A stretch of 64,000 bases of DNA from Gp6-AA40 sp035571515 (GTDB lineage: Bacteria > Acidobacteriota > Vicinamibacteria > Vicinamibacterales > UBA2999): assembly GCA_035571515.1 (NCBI GenBank), contig DATNCQ010000042.1:1-64000 (forward strand), read 5' to 3'. The notes below the pieces were generated by a model that did not search any database, was not told the origin of the DNA, and was given only the letters and a program-made list of their open reading frames with translations. Both the position numbers and the translations under genes were made by a program. Positions 16,227 to 23,887 of the stretch are shown here, in pieces (position 1 is the first letter of the stretch; every line of letters starts with the position of its first letter).

Positions 16227-18104
16227 TTACTTCTTTAGACTCCGGTACACGGCTTCGACGAAGCGCGAGGTGACGCCGGGCTCGCGGCCATACTCCGGAT
16301 CGAAGTCCATCGTCGGCTTCGCGGCCTTCACCTGCGCCAGCGTCATTCCCTTGTCCACCATCGCCTGTACGCGATCGCGGATGATCATCAGCATGTCCCG
16401 GTAGTTGCCGACGTCGGCCGCGTCGCTGATCCATCCACGACCCGGAACGATCATCGTCCCGCCCTGCGCCATGAACTCGGTGACGCTCATCGCGATCAGT
16501 TTGTTGAGCGCGTCGATCTCTCCGTTGATGCTGCCGCCCTTGTCCACGTCGATCGGCGGATAGATCTCGCTGTCGTAGATATCGCCCGCGGCAATGACGT
16601 CCGAGCGGCGGAACCAGACGACGCTGTCGCCGTCGGTGATCGCGCGCGGCATGTGAAACAGCTGCACCGCCTGGTTGTTGAAGAAGCGGTAGAGCGTGTA
16701 CGTCTCAGACAAGTACGTGTCGGTCGGGACGAGCAGCTCGGGAGCTTTCGCTTCGACCATCCGCGCCTGAACCGCCGCGTGCGCCAGCACCTGCAGGCTG
16801 AGCGACGGATCCCGGTAGCCGAGGAGACGGAACAGCGGAGACTTGCGGATGTTGGCGTTGCCGCCGACGTGATCCGGGTTGCCGCTGGTGTTGATGATCA
16901 TGCGGATCGTCGGCTCGGCAAACGCATGCGCCGCCTGCCAGGTGTTGCCGAAGGGAGACGCCGCGTCGGGCACGTCCGGCGGACGCAAGGACTGATGAAT
17001 CTGGCGCACCGCATCCAGCACCCGATCGCTCGCGGCCGCAGCGCCGGAATCCACCATCACCATCCCGTCGCCGCCGGCCGACACGACGATGTTGCCGCCG
17101 GCGCCGGCGATGAGATAGACGTTGCCGGCCACGTGCAGCGGCGCGACCTTGTCGTACGCCGGAGCGCGCGGCCGCTCGGCGTCGGCGCGCTCGGCGACAT
17201 GGGTGGACGCGTCGGTGTACGCGGGCTTGATCGTCGATTGCGCCGCCGGAGGCTGCAGCGACGCGGCGCGCGCGCGCCATTCGGGATAGAGCGTGTCGGC
17301 GCCGCCTCGCACGCCCTCCTGCGGCGTCTTGTACTTGAACGCGGATTCGGTGAGATACGGGTTCTCGCCCGGCAGATAGTGCGGGACGCGGTACTTCTCG
17401 CCGAGCTGATTGTCTTCCGGCTGACACGGGTACGGCGGCAGCTGCAGCGTGGGCGCGCGCATGTAGGTCGCGCTCCGCACCAGCGGCTCGGTGAGGTAGT
17501 CGGGATCGATGACCGTGAAGGTCACCTCCAGGTACGGCTCTTCGAGCGACAGGTGCTCGATCACCGTCGCGCGGAAACTGGTGGCGACGCCGTTGCGGCG
17601 AACGTAGCTCTCCTTCAGATGCGTGGTCGTGATCTCGAGCGTGTCGCCGCGGAACTTCCCGGTGGAGAAGCCCTCCCACGAATGGAGCGCGAAGGGCGAC
17701 GGCGACGGGCGGCCGTCGACCCAGATGACGCGCTCGCCGGCGGTCTTCTCGTACGAGATGCGGTAGGCGACGAGCTGACGAGTCAGCGGATCGATGACCT
17801 TGTCGATCCGCATCGGGTCGAGCCCCTTGGGCTGATACCCGGGCGTGCGCGGCCTGCACTGGAGCAGCGATGAGGTCGAGTTGACCTCTTCGTCGTAGGT
17901 GTCGGCCCGCATGCGGGCGGCGTCGTTGAGCGGGAGGCCGCGGTAGTCGCCGGGAAACGCCCCGGGGTTGCGGTCGCGCTCGTCCTCGTGGTTGATCCAG
18001 CGCCACGTGCCGGTCATGTCCACCGGCGAATTTTCCTGGGCAGGCGTCGCCCGGATGGCCAACAGGGCCAGAAGCATCACAACGCCCGCGGTTCTCGTCT
18101 GCAT
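16227..18104 (-). CDS. two-domain secreted protein with a metal-site-dead metallo-beta-lactamase fold
   Basis: The protein has 625 residues from the ATG at 18104. An 'AAGGG' site and a clean signal peptide 'MQTRTAGVVMLLALLAI' favour it over the ATG five codons upstream. Residues about 25-270 form a lipid- or ligand-binding-like domain that shares the 'DPDYLTEP ... PC' motif with the 14872-15792 protein. Residues about 330-620 follow the metallo-hydrolase fold of the 'quinoprotein relay' type. The zinc motif HxHxDH is replaced by 'NTSGNPDHVGGN' (only D411 and H412 remain), and the later 'AHTDGD' His position reads 'AITDGD'. Hydrolytic activity is therefore doubtful, and a binding role is more likely. 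Confidence 0.85.
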   Translation of the reverse strand: MQTRTAGVVMLLALLAIRATPAQENSPVDMTGTWRWINHEDERDRNPGAFPGDYRGLPLNDAARMRADTYDEEVNSTSSLLQCRPRTPGYQPKGLDPMRIDKVIDPLTRQLVAYRISYEKTAGERVIWVDGRPSPSPFALHSWEGFSTGKFRGDTLEITTTHLKESYVRRNGVATSFRATVIEHLSLEEPYLEVTFTVIDPDYLTEPLVRSATYMRAPTLQLPPYPCQPEDNQLGEKYRVPHYLPGENPYLTESAFKYKTPQEGVRGGADTLYPEWRARAASLQPPAAQSTIKPAYTDASTHVAERADAERPRAPAYDKVAPLHVAGNVYLIAGAGGNIVVSAGGDGMVMVDSGAAAASDRVLDAVRQIHQSLRPPDVPDAASPFGNTWQAAHAFAEPTIRMIINTSGNPDHVGGNANIRKSPLFRLLGYRDPSLSLQVLAHAAVQARMVEAKAPELLVPTDTYLSETYTLYRFFNNQAVQLFHMPRAITDGDSVVWFRRSDVIAAGDIYDSEIYPPIDVDKGGSINGEIDALNKLIAMSVTEFMAQGGTMIVPGRGWISDAADVGNYRDMLMIIRDRVQAMVDKGMTLAQVKAAKPTMDFDPEYGREPGVTSRFVEAVYRSLKK

Positions 18105-18124
18105 CCGGGACCCTTGCATAGGCG

Positions 18125-18225
18125 TAGAGGGAACTTTCCGCCTCCGCTAAAGCTGCGGCGGACCCGCCGAAGCGCAAGCGCGAAGGCGGGCAGGTCCGCC
18201 TGGACGGCCGCCAAGATACACCGAA
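18125..18225. repeat. composite palindromic repeat between divergent genes
   Basis: This stretch holds 'ccgctaaagctgcggcgg', 'cccgccgaagcgcaagcg' continuing into its complement 'cgcgaaggcggg', and 'aggtccgcctgg'. The central hairpin (cccgcc-ttcgcg type) and the 'ggtccgcc' arm belong to the same dispersed palindrome family as the other copies. It separates the promoters of the MBL-like gene and the propeller/cytochrome gene. Confidence 0.6.
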
Positions 18226-18280
18226 AACCATTGCACGGACAGACGGGATTGACGATGCTTTACGGGCAAAGGAGACACGC

Positions 18281-19960
18281 ATGCGTAAGGCGAAGCTGCT
18301 CGCGGCCGTCCTCGTCGGCACTGCCCTGCTTGGCATCGCGATCGTCCGGCTCACCGCGGCCGAGGGGACCTCGTCTGCGGCGCTGACCGGGACCGTCAGC
18401 TCGCAGGCCGAAGGCCCGATGGAAGGCGTGCTCGTCGGCGCGAAACGGGCGGGGTCCACCATCAGCACCTGGGTCGTCAGCAACGCGCAGGGTCAGTACA
18501 GCTTTCCGCGCGACCGGATGGAACCGGGCCACTACGCCATCAGCATCCGCGCGGTCGGCTACGTCCTGCCCGCGACCTCCGTCGATCTCAAGGGCGACTC
18601 CGCGCGGCTCGACCTGCCGCTGACGAAGAACGCGCGGCCGATGAAGACCGCGGAGCAGATGACCAACGCGGAGCTGATCATGAGCGTGCCGGGGACGCAG
18701 GCGCAGCGCGCGTCGCTCGGCGGCTGCGTGAACTGTCACACGCTGCAGCGCGCGCTGTTCTCCCGCTTCGAGCCGCTCGAAATGTCGATCGTCGCCGCGC
18801 GCATGCCGCGGCACACGAACAACTCGTCGCCGATGCATCCGTACTACCGCCCGCAGGAAGGGCCGCTGCCGACCATCACCGAGCCGACGACCACCGGCCG
18901 CTATCTCAGCTCGATCAACCTGAGCACGGCCGACGCGTTCCAGTTCCCGCTCAAGACGCTGCCGCGCCCGAAGGGGAAAGCGACACAGGTGATCTACACG
19001 GTCTACGACCTGCCGCGTCCCGACGCGTCGCCGCACGACGTCGCCTTCGACGCGGACGGTAACGCCTGGTACTCCGATTTCAATTCGCAGTACTTCGGCA
19101 AGCTCGACGTGAAGACCGGCAAGGTCGTCGAGTACGCGGTGCCGATTCGCCGCCCCGGGCAAATCGCGCAGGGCGGCCTGCAGATCGATCTCGACAAGCA
19201 GGGGCGCGTCTACTACGGGAACATGTCGCAGCTGCAGATCGCGCGGCTCGATCCGAAGACCGGCAAGATGGAGACGTTCCAGCTGCCGACGCCGGAAGCC
19301 ACATGGGGCGACGCGCACCTGACGATGATCGACCCGGCGCACATGGACGTCGACGGCCAGCTCTGGTTCAACATCGCGTTCGATACCGGCGAGTCGGGCG
19401 GCACGTGGCGCGTCGACCTCGCGAAGAACAAGTGGACGCCCGTCAAGTATCCGGAGGGCAGCCCATCGGCGCGCGCCTACGACGTGATTGCCGACTCGCA
19501 GAACAACGCGTGGGGCATGCAGATGACCAACGACAAGCTGTGGAAGACCGACGCCAAGACGATGCAGACGACCTGGTACGACTTCCCCACCAAGGGGGCG
19601 GGCTGCCGGCGCGGTCACATCGACGCGCAGGAGCGCATCTGGTGCGGCGTGTTCAACGGCAACCGCCTCGCGATGTTCGACACGAAGACGCTGAAGTTCA
19701 CCGAATGGACGATGCCGACCGAGTGGACGCGCCCCTACGACGCGCAGTACGACGACAAAGCGTACGCGTGGACGGCGGGCATGGACAACGACCGCGCCGT
19801 GCGGCTGAACGTCGCGACCGGTGAGTTCACCGAGTACCTCATGCCGGGCCACACCAACGTGCGTCACGTGGAGGTGCAGAAGTCGGGCGCGCTGTCCAGC
19901 CTCTGGCTGGGTGACCAGCACGGCAACACGCTCACGCGCATCGAGCCGCTCGCTCCGTAG
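18281..19960 (+). CDS. secreted carboxypeptidase-regulatory / cytochrome c / Vgb-like beta-propeller protein
   Basis: The protein has 559 residues. It has an N-terminal membrane or signal segment (1-27) and a carboxypeptidase-regulatory-like domain ('SAALTGTVSSQAEGPMEGV', about 32-118). A haem motif 'CVNCH' is at 149-153. A seven-bladed propeller of the virginiamycin-B-lyase (Vgb) type fills the rest ('DASPHDVAFDADGNAWYSDF', 'HLTMIDPAHMDVDGQLWFN'). It would act in the periplasm or on the outer membrane, possibly as an electron carrier with a substrate-binding propeller. It is followed 61 bp later by a flavoprotein gene on the same strand, and a functional pair is likely. The 'AAAGGAG' site supports the ATG. 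Confidence 0.88.
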   Translation: MRKAKLLAAVLVGTALLGIAIVRLTAAEGTSSAALTGTVSSQAEGPMEGVLVGAKRAGSTISTWVVSNAQGQYSFPRDRMEPGHYAISIRAVGYVLPATSVDLKGDSARLDLPLTKNARPMKTAEQMTNAELIMSVPGTQAQRASLGGCVNCHTLQRALFSRFEPLEMSIVAARMPRHTNNSSPMHPYYRPQEGPLPTITEPTTTGRYLSSINLSTADAFQFPLKTLPRPKGKATQVIYTVYDLPRPDASPHDVAFDADGNAWYSDFNSQYFGKLDVKTGKVVEYAVPIRRPGQIAQGGLQIDLDKQGRVYYGNMSQLQIARLDPKTGKMETFQLPTPEATWGDAHLTMIDPAHMDVDGQLWFNIAFDTGESGGTWRVDLAKNKWTPVKYPEGSPSARAYDVIADSQNNAWGMQMTNDKLWKTDAKTMQTTWYDFPTKGAGCRRGHIDAQERIWCGVFNGNRLAMFDTKTLKFTEWTMPTEWTRPYDAQYDDKAYAWTAGMDNDRAVRLNVATGEFTEYLMPGHTNVRHVEVQKSGALSSLWLGDQHGNTLTRIEPLAP

Positions 19961-19963
19961 CCG

Positions 19964-20012
19964 GGGTTCAAAGGGTTCAAAAGGTTCAAAGGGTTCAAGG
20001 GGTTCGGTTCAG
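19964..20012. repeat. GGTTCAAA tandem repeat in front of the flavoprotein gene
   Basis: Four to five imperfect copies of 'gggttcaaa' ('gggttcaaaaggttcaaa') fill almost the whole spacer between the propeller gene and the amine-oxidase-like gene. It is a low-complexity dispersed intergenic repeat of the 'FKGFKGF' type. It contains no obvious promoter. Confidence 0.7.
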
Positions 20013-20021
20013 AAGGTTCTC

Positions 20022-21575
20022 GTGCGCAGGGTTCGTGACGCGCAAGCACTGACGCGGCGTCGCTTTCTTGGCCAGCTCGGCGTGGTCGGCGGGTCGTCGC
20101 TCGTCATGACGGCGATGACCTCGTGGGACCTGATGGCCGGACAGGCGGGGCCGCGGCCCGCGCTCACCGGCCGTCCGCCGAACGCGAAGGTGCTCGTGCT
20201 CGGCGCCGGCATCTCCGGCCTCGTCGTCGCCTACGAGCTCGGCAAGCTTGGCTACGACTTCCGGGTGCTCGAGGCGCGCGACCGCGTCGGCGGCATCAAC
20301 TGGACGGTCCGCCGCGGCTCCGAGCACACCGAGATCGACGGCGAGCGGCAGGTCTGCACGTTCGACGAGGGGCAGCACCTCAACGTCGGACCGTGGCGCA
20401 TCCCCTACACGCATACCGGCGTGCTGAACTACTGCAGGGAGCTTGGCGTTCCCATGCAGATCTTCCTCAACGAATCCGACGCCTCGTACTTCTACTACGA
20501 GGGCGCGGCCGCCGGAGAGCTGTCGAACCGGCGCGTCCGCCTGCGCGAGGTCAAGGCCGACCTGATCGGCCACACCAACGAGCTGCTTGCCAAGGCGATC
20601 GATCAGCGGCAGCTCGATCTGCCGCTCTCCGCCGAAGACACGCAGCGGTTCGTCGCCTTTCTCGTCTCGGAGGGCTACCTCGACGCGTCCGATCGCCGGT
20701 ACAAGGCGTTCGCGAACCGCGGCCCCGGCAATCCGTACGGGCTGGCGGAGCTGCTCCGCGCCGGTTTCGGCGGCCGGATACGATCCATTCCGCCGCGAGA
20801 CGGCACCACCGCCGCGCCGATGTTCCATCCCGTCGGCGGCATGGACCAGATTCCGAAAGCGTTTCAGCGTGCCGTCGGCGGCACCCGCATCACCTTCAAC
20901 GCCGAGGTCCAGTCGGTGCACCAGACCGGATCGGACGTCGAGGTGATCTATCTCGACACGAAGAGCGGAGAGACCGCGCGCGTCACCGCCGACTTCGTCG
21001 TCGCCTGCCTGCCGCTGTCGGTGCTCTCGCATGTGGACATCGACGTCTCCGCGGAGATGAAGCAGGCCGTCCGCGCGACCACCTACAGCGACAGCGCCAA
21101 GCTGGGGCTCGCGATGAAGCGCCGCTTCTGGGAGGAGGACGAGCAGATTTTCGGCGGCCACCTCTACTCGAACCTGCCGATCGGCGAGTTTTCGTATCCG
21201 TCGAGCGATTATTTTTCCCGCAAGGGCGTGCTGCTCGGCCTCTACTCGAACGCCGGCGTCGGCGATCTGATCGACCAGCCGGTCAAGGCGCGCGTCGAGC
21301 ACGTGCTGACGCACGCGAGCAAGGTGCATCCGCAGGTCCGCCAGGAGTTCGAGAGCGCGTACGCCGTCTGGTGGAAGCGCGTCAAGTACAGCGAGGGCGG
21401 CTACGCCACCGGCGCGGCGGTCGCGCGGCGCGAGCAGCTCTCGCGGGTCGAGAATCGCATCCTGATCGGATGCGCCGCCACCACGCCCTTCTCGGAGCCC
21501 GACTGGCAGGAAGGCGCGGTTGCCGCGGGCTGGCAGGCGTTGAAGTCGCTGCACGGGCGCGCGATGCGGGCATAG
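20022..21575 (+). CDS. Tat-exported flavin monoamine-oxidase-like protein
   Basis: The protein has 517 residues from the GTG at 20022, preceded by 'AGAAGG'. Earlier in-frame codons are repeat or antisense. Twin-arginine leader 'TRRRFLGQL' is at about 12-20. FAD motif 'VLVLGAGISGLVVAYELGKL' is at about 52-71, followed by 'RVLEARDRVGGINWTVR' (the Arg-Arg-Gly motif of amine oxidases). C-terminal 'EPDWQEGAVAAGW' is the second FAD contact. It belongs to the amine oxidase (MAO/PAO) superfamily. Partner and substrate are unknown, but the cytochrome c propeller protein upstream could accept its electrons. Confidence 0.87.
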   Translation: MRRVRDAQALTRRRFLGQLGVVGGSSLVMTAMTSWDLMAGQAGPRPALTGRPPNAKVLVLGAGISGLVVAYELGKLGYDFRVLEARDRVGGINWTVRRGSEHTEIDGERQVCTFDEGQHLNVGPWRIPYTHTGVLNYCRELGVPMQIFLNESDASYFYYEGAAAGELSNRRVRLREVKADLIGHTNELLAKAIDQRQLDLPLSAEDTQRFVAFLVSEGYLDASDRRYKAFANRGPGNPYGLAELLRAGFGGRIRSIPPRDGTTAAPMFHPVGGMDQIPKAFQRAVGGTRITFNAEVQSVHQTGSDVEVIYLDTKSGETARVTADFVVACLPLSVLSHVDIDVSAEMKQAVRATTYSDSAKLGLAMKRRFWEEDEQIFGGHLYSNLPIGEFSYPSSDYFSRKGVLLGLYSNAGVGDLIDQPVKARVEHVLTHASKVHPQVRQEFESAYAVWWKRVKYSEGGYATGAAVARREQLSRVENRILIGCAATTPFSEPDWQEGAVAAGWQALKSLHGRAMRA

Positions 21576-21612
21576 AGCAGTGGGCAGTGGGCAGTGGGCA
21601 GTAGGCAGTGTG
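21576..21612. repeat. GGGCAGT tandem repeat
   Basis: Four units of 'gggcagt' ('gcagtgggcagtgggcagta') immediately follow the flavoprotein stop. It is a short intergenic simple repeat, a different family from the other repeats in the window. Confidence 0.7.
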
Positions 21613-21690
21613 AACGGTAGGGCGGGTCCCGCGGGCGCTGTTGAAACCTCGCGGCCGCGGACCCGCCGCGTCAGCTGCGGAGGAGCACCG

Positions 21691-22299
21691 ATGAAGATGT
21701 CGCGTTTGTCAGCAACGGCGTTTGTTTTCTCGATTATGGTGACGGCGCTCGCCGCGCAGCAGGGCGCGCCCGGCGGCGCCCGCGGAGGCGGTCAACCGGC
21801 GGCGCCGCCGATGCGATTGATGTCGCAGTCGTTCATCGACGGCGGGCAGATCCCGCTGCGGTTCTCGGCGGCGGGCGAGCAGCTCTCGCCGCAGCTGGCG
21901 TGGGTCAACACGCCGCCGGCCACCCAGAGCTTCGTGCTGCACATGCACGACATGGAAGCCGCACGCAACAAGACGACCGAGGATCAGCTCCACTGGCTCG
22001 TCTGGAACATTCCCGGGACGTCGACGGGGCTGCCGGAAGGGGTGCCGAACGGCCCGGACCTGAAGGACGGCAGCCACCAGACGAGCGCGACCGGCAACGG
22101 TATCTACCGGGCGCCTGGCGCGCCGGCCACCGGTCCGTATCACCACTACGTGTACGAGATCTTCGCGCTCGACACGAAGCTGGATGTCACGGCCAACGCC
22201 GCCGATCCGTTCGACACACGCGCGAAGGTGCTCGCCGCGATGCAGGGGCACGTGCTCGGAAAAGCCGTCTACATGGGACTCTTCCGCCGCCCGGAATAG
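21691..22299 (+). CDS. YbhB/YbcL (PEBP) family secreted protein
   Basis: The protein has 202 residues from the ATG at 21691, which has 'GGAGGAG' 7 bp upstream. The longer frame to 21580 runs through the GGGCAGT repeat. Residues 1-23 are a signal peptide. The body is a phosphatidylethanolamine-binding-protein fold ('GEQLSPQLAWVNTPPATQSF', 'LHWLVWNIPG', 'GPYHHYVYEIFALD'), like E. coli YbhB and YbcL. Family members bind small anionic ligands. A specific role here is unknown. It probably belongs to the same rightward transcript as the flavoprotein. Confidence 0.88.
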   Translation: MKMSRLSATAFVFSIMVTALAAQQGAPGGARGGGQPAAPPMRLMSQSFIDGGQIPLRFSAAGEQLSPQLAWVNTPPATQSFVLHMHDMEAARNKTTEDQLHWLVWNIPGTSTGLPEGVPNGPDLKDGSHQTSATGNGIYRAPGAPATGPYHHYVYEIFALDTKLDVTANAADPFDTRAKVLAAMQGHVLGKAVYMGLFRRPE

Positions 22300-22311
22300 C
22301 GCGGGGCGCGG

Positions 22312-22887
22312 CTACTCGCGTCGCTCGCCGACCCATACCTCGCGACAGCCGAGGCACGCGAACCACTCGCGTCGATGGGCGGCGTACTCGAAGCTCGTCA
22401 CCCCGGACTGGTGACAGTGCGGGCACTCGTCGCCCGGCCACACACGGTTCGTTCCGCGCCGGAGCGCGAACGAAACCGCGCCCGGCTCCTGCGACCGTGG
22501 GACCGCCCGCAGCCGTTGCAGCCCCGTCACCGCGGCGCGTTCGCGCGCGAGCCGGCCCACCCGTGCGTAAAAGAGGTTCGGCAGAAACGGCTTCATCAGG
22601 ACGCTGTCGCACCCGGCCGTCAGCGCTTCGGGCACCCGTGCGGCGTCCGCCGTCATCACGAGGATGGTGGGCGGCGGAGCGAGGCTCTTCGCGTGGGCGC
22701 AGATGGAGGCGGACTGGCCGTCGGCCAGGTCGAGATCGAGGATGAGGAGGCCAGGCTTGACCCGGCAGAGGAACTCCCGGGCGGTCTCCACGGTCGACGT
22801 TACAGCGACCGCGTAATTCCTGCGAAGGGCGGGCGCGAGCGCCGACGTTGCCGCTTCGTCACCGATGAACAGCACCTCGAGGGTCAT
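22312..22887 (-). CDS. response-regulator receiver protein with C-terminal zinc ribbon
   Basis: The protein has 191 residues from the ATG at 22887. The receiver domain (1-115) has the acidic pair D10/E11, phospho-acceptor D51 ('LLILDLDLADG'), T79 and the conserved Lys99 ('LMKPF'). The C-terminal 45 residues hold 'CPHCHQSGVTSFEY' and 'FACLGC', a four-cysteine zinc ribbon. No helix-turn-helix is seen, so output may be protein-protein contact or nucleic-acid binding by the ribbon. No partner kinase is adjacent; the hybrid kinase at 61191 has its own receiver. It is divergent from the 95-residue gene at 23111. Confidence 0.82.
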   Translation of the reverse strand: MTLEVLFIGDEAATSALAPALRRNYAVAVTSTVETAREFLCRVKPGLLILDLDLADGQSASICAHAKSLAPPPTILVMTADAARVPEALTAGCDSVLMKPFLPNLFYARVGRLARERAAVTGLQRLRAVPRSQEPGAVSFALRRGTNRVWPGDECPHCHQSGVTSFEYAAHRREWFACLGCREVWVGERRE

Positions 22888-23060
22888 TCCGGCGCCCCGT
22901 GTTCTCCGCCGTGAGCGTAGCAGGGCAGGCGCGCTACGGGTGACCGCGTTTCGCGCGCGCCGGCGCGCGGTCAGGGGCGCGGTCAGCGCCATGGTTACCG
23001 ATCAGGCAGCCGCGGCGAGGACAGTTGCAGGTCACCCATACGCGATGATACGATTGCGAT

Positions 23061-23080
23061 ACGTTACGTTAACGCAACGT
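23061..23080. promoter_or_regulatory. 20-bp near-perfect palindrome (candidate operator)
   Basis: 'acgttacgttaacgcaacgt' is a 20-bp inverted repeat with one mismatched pair. It is centred on GTTAAC in an AT-richer patch 31 bp before the ATG of the 95-residue gene and in the divergent space with the receiver gene. Its size and symmetry fit a dimeric repressor or activator site. Confidence 0.5.
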
Positions 23081-23110
23081 TTGTGGATCGTTTGTGCGCG
23101 AGGGAACGCC

Positions 23111-23398
23111 ATGCCGAGTCCCGGTAAGAAGAATCCGATGCACTTCTCGTCGATGGACCAGCGCGACGTGCCGCACGGGCGCAACGGGAAGCACAAGGCC
23201 ATCGTCACCCGGATCCTCGCCGACCTCGATCGCGTGAAGCCGGGTATGGCGCTGAAAGTCCCGCTGGCGGAATTGAGCGAAACGAAGGAAAAGGTGCGCT
23301 CGGCCCTGAACCGGGCCTCACGCAACGACGGCCGCCGGGTCGCCACCGCCAGCGACGACGGCTATCTGTACGTCTGGAACGAAGAGGCCCAGGGTTAA
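23111..23398 (+). CDS. small conserved hypothetical protein
   Basis: The protein has 95 residues, is basic and has no signal peptide. I do not recognise it. It contains a helical stretch 'HKAIVTRILADLDRVKPG' and a following 'KEKVRSALNRASRNDGRRV' that looks like a small winged-helix or nucleic-acid-binding unit. It ends in an acidic tail. A 'GAGGG' site precedes the ATG, and a 20-bp palindrome lies upstream. Its stop overlaps by 4 bp the convergent GNAT gene. Confidence 0.65.
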   Translation: MPSPGKKNPMHFSSMDQRDVPHGRNGKHKAIVTRILADLDRVKPGMALKVPLAELSETKEKVRSALNRASRNDGRRVATASDDGYLYVWNEEAQG

Positions 23399-23883
23399 CG
23401 CTCGCGCGTCCCCGCCAGGTCGGCCAGCGCGCGCCCCGTCACCCTGAAGATCGTCCAGTCGTCGAGCGGCCGCGCGCCGAGCCGCTTGTAGAACTCGATC
23501 GCCGGCGCATTCCAGTCGAGCACCGACCATTCGAATCGCCCGCAGCCGCGCTCGACGGCGATGCGCGCGAGCGTCGTGAGCAGCTCGCGGCCGATGCCGA
23601 GCCGCCGGAACTCGGGCTTGACGAACAGATCCTCGAGATAAAGGCCGCGCCGGCCGAGGAACGTCGAGAAGTTGTGGAAGAACACCGCGAACCCGGCGGG
23701 CCGTTGGTCGGCGTAGGCGATGAGGACCTCCGCCGCCGGCTGCGCGCCGAAGAGCGCGTCGCGCACCCCGGCTGCCGTCGCGACGACCTGGTCCGCGAGC
23801 CGCTCGTACTCCGCGAGGCCGCGAATCAACTCCAGGATCAGCGGGACGTCGTGCTCCTGCGCGCGATCGATGCGAATGTGCAT
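23395..23883 (-). CDS. GNAT N-acetyltransferase (diamine/SSAT-like)
   Basis: The protein has 162 residues and is a complete GNAT domain. The acetyl-CoA loop is 'KPEFRRLGIGRELLTTLARI' and the preceding strand is 'GLYLEDLFV'. The C-terminal 'FEWSVLDWNAPAIEFYKRLG' is the SSAT hallmark. It likely acetylates a small amine such as a diamine or thialysine in the cytoplasm. It is 4 bp from the GH99-like gene upstream and so probably the last gene of the amidase-GH99-GNAT unit. Confidence 0.9.
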   Translation of the reverse strand: MHIRIDRAQEHDVPLILELIRGLAEYERLADQVVATAAGVRDALFGAQPAAEVLIAYADQRPAGFAVFFHNFSTFLGRRGLYLEDLFVKPEFRRLGIGRELLTTLARIAVERGCGRFEWSVLDWNAPAIEFYKRLGARPLDDWTIFRVTGRALADLAGTRER

Positions 23884-23887
23884 AAGG

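Noticed and set aside
19995..21554. 519-residue minus-strand frame
   Set aside because: Antisense shadow of the Tat amine-oxidase-like gene, which has clear FAD motifs.
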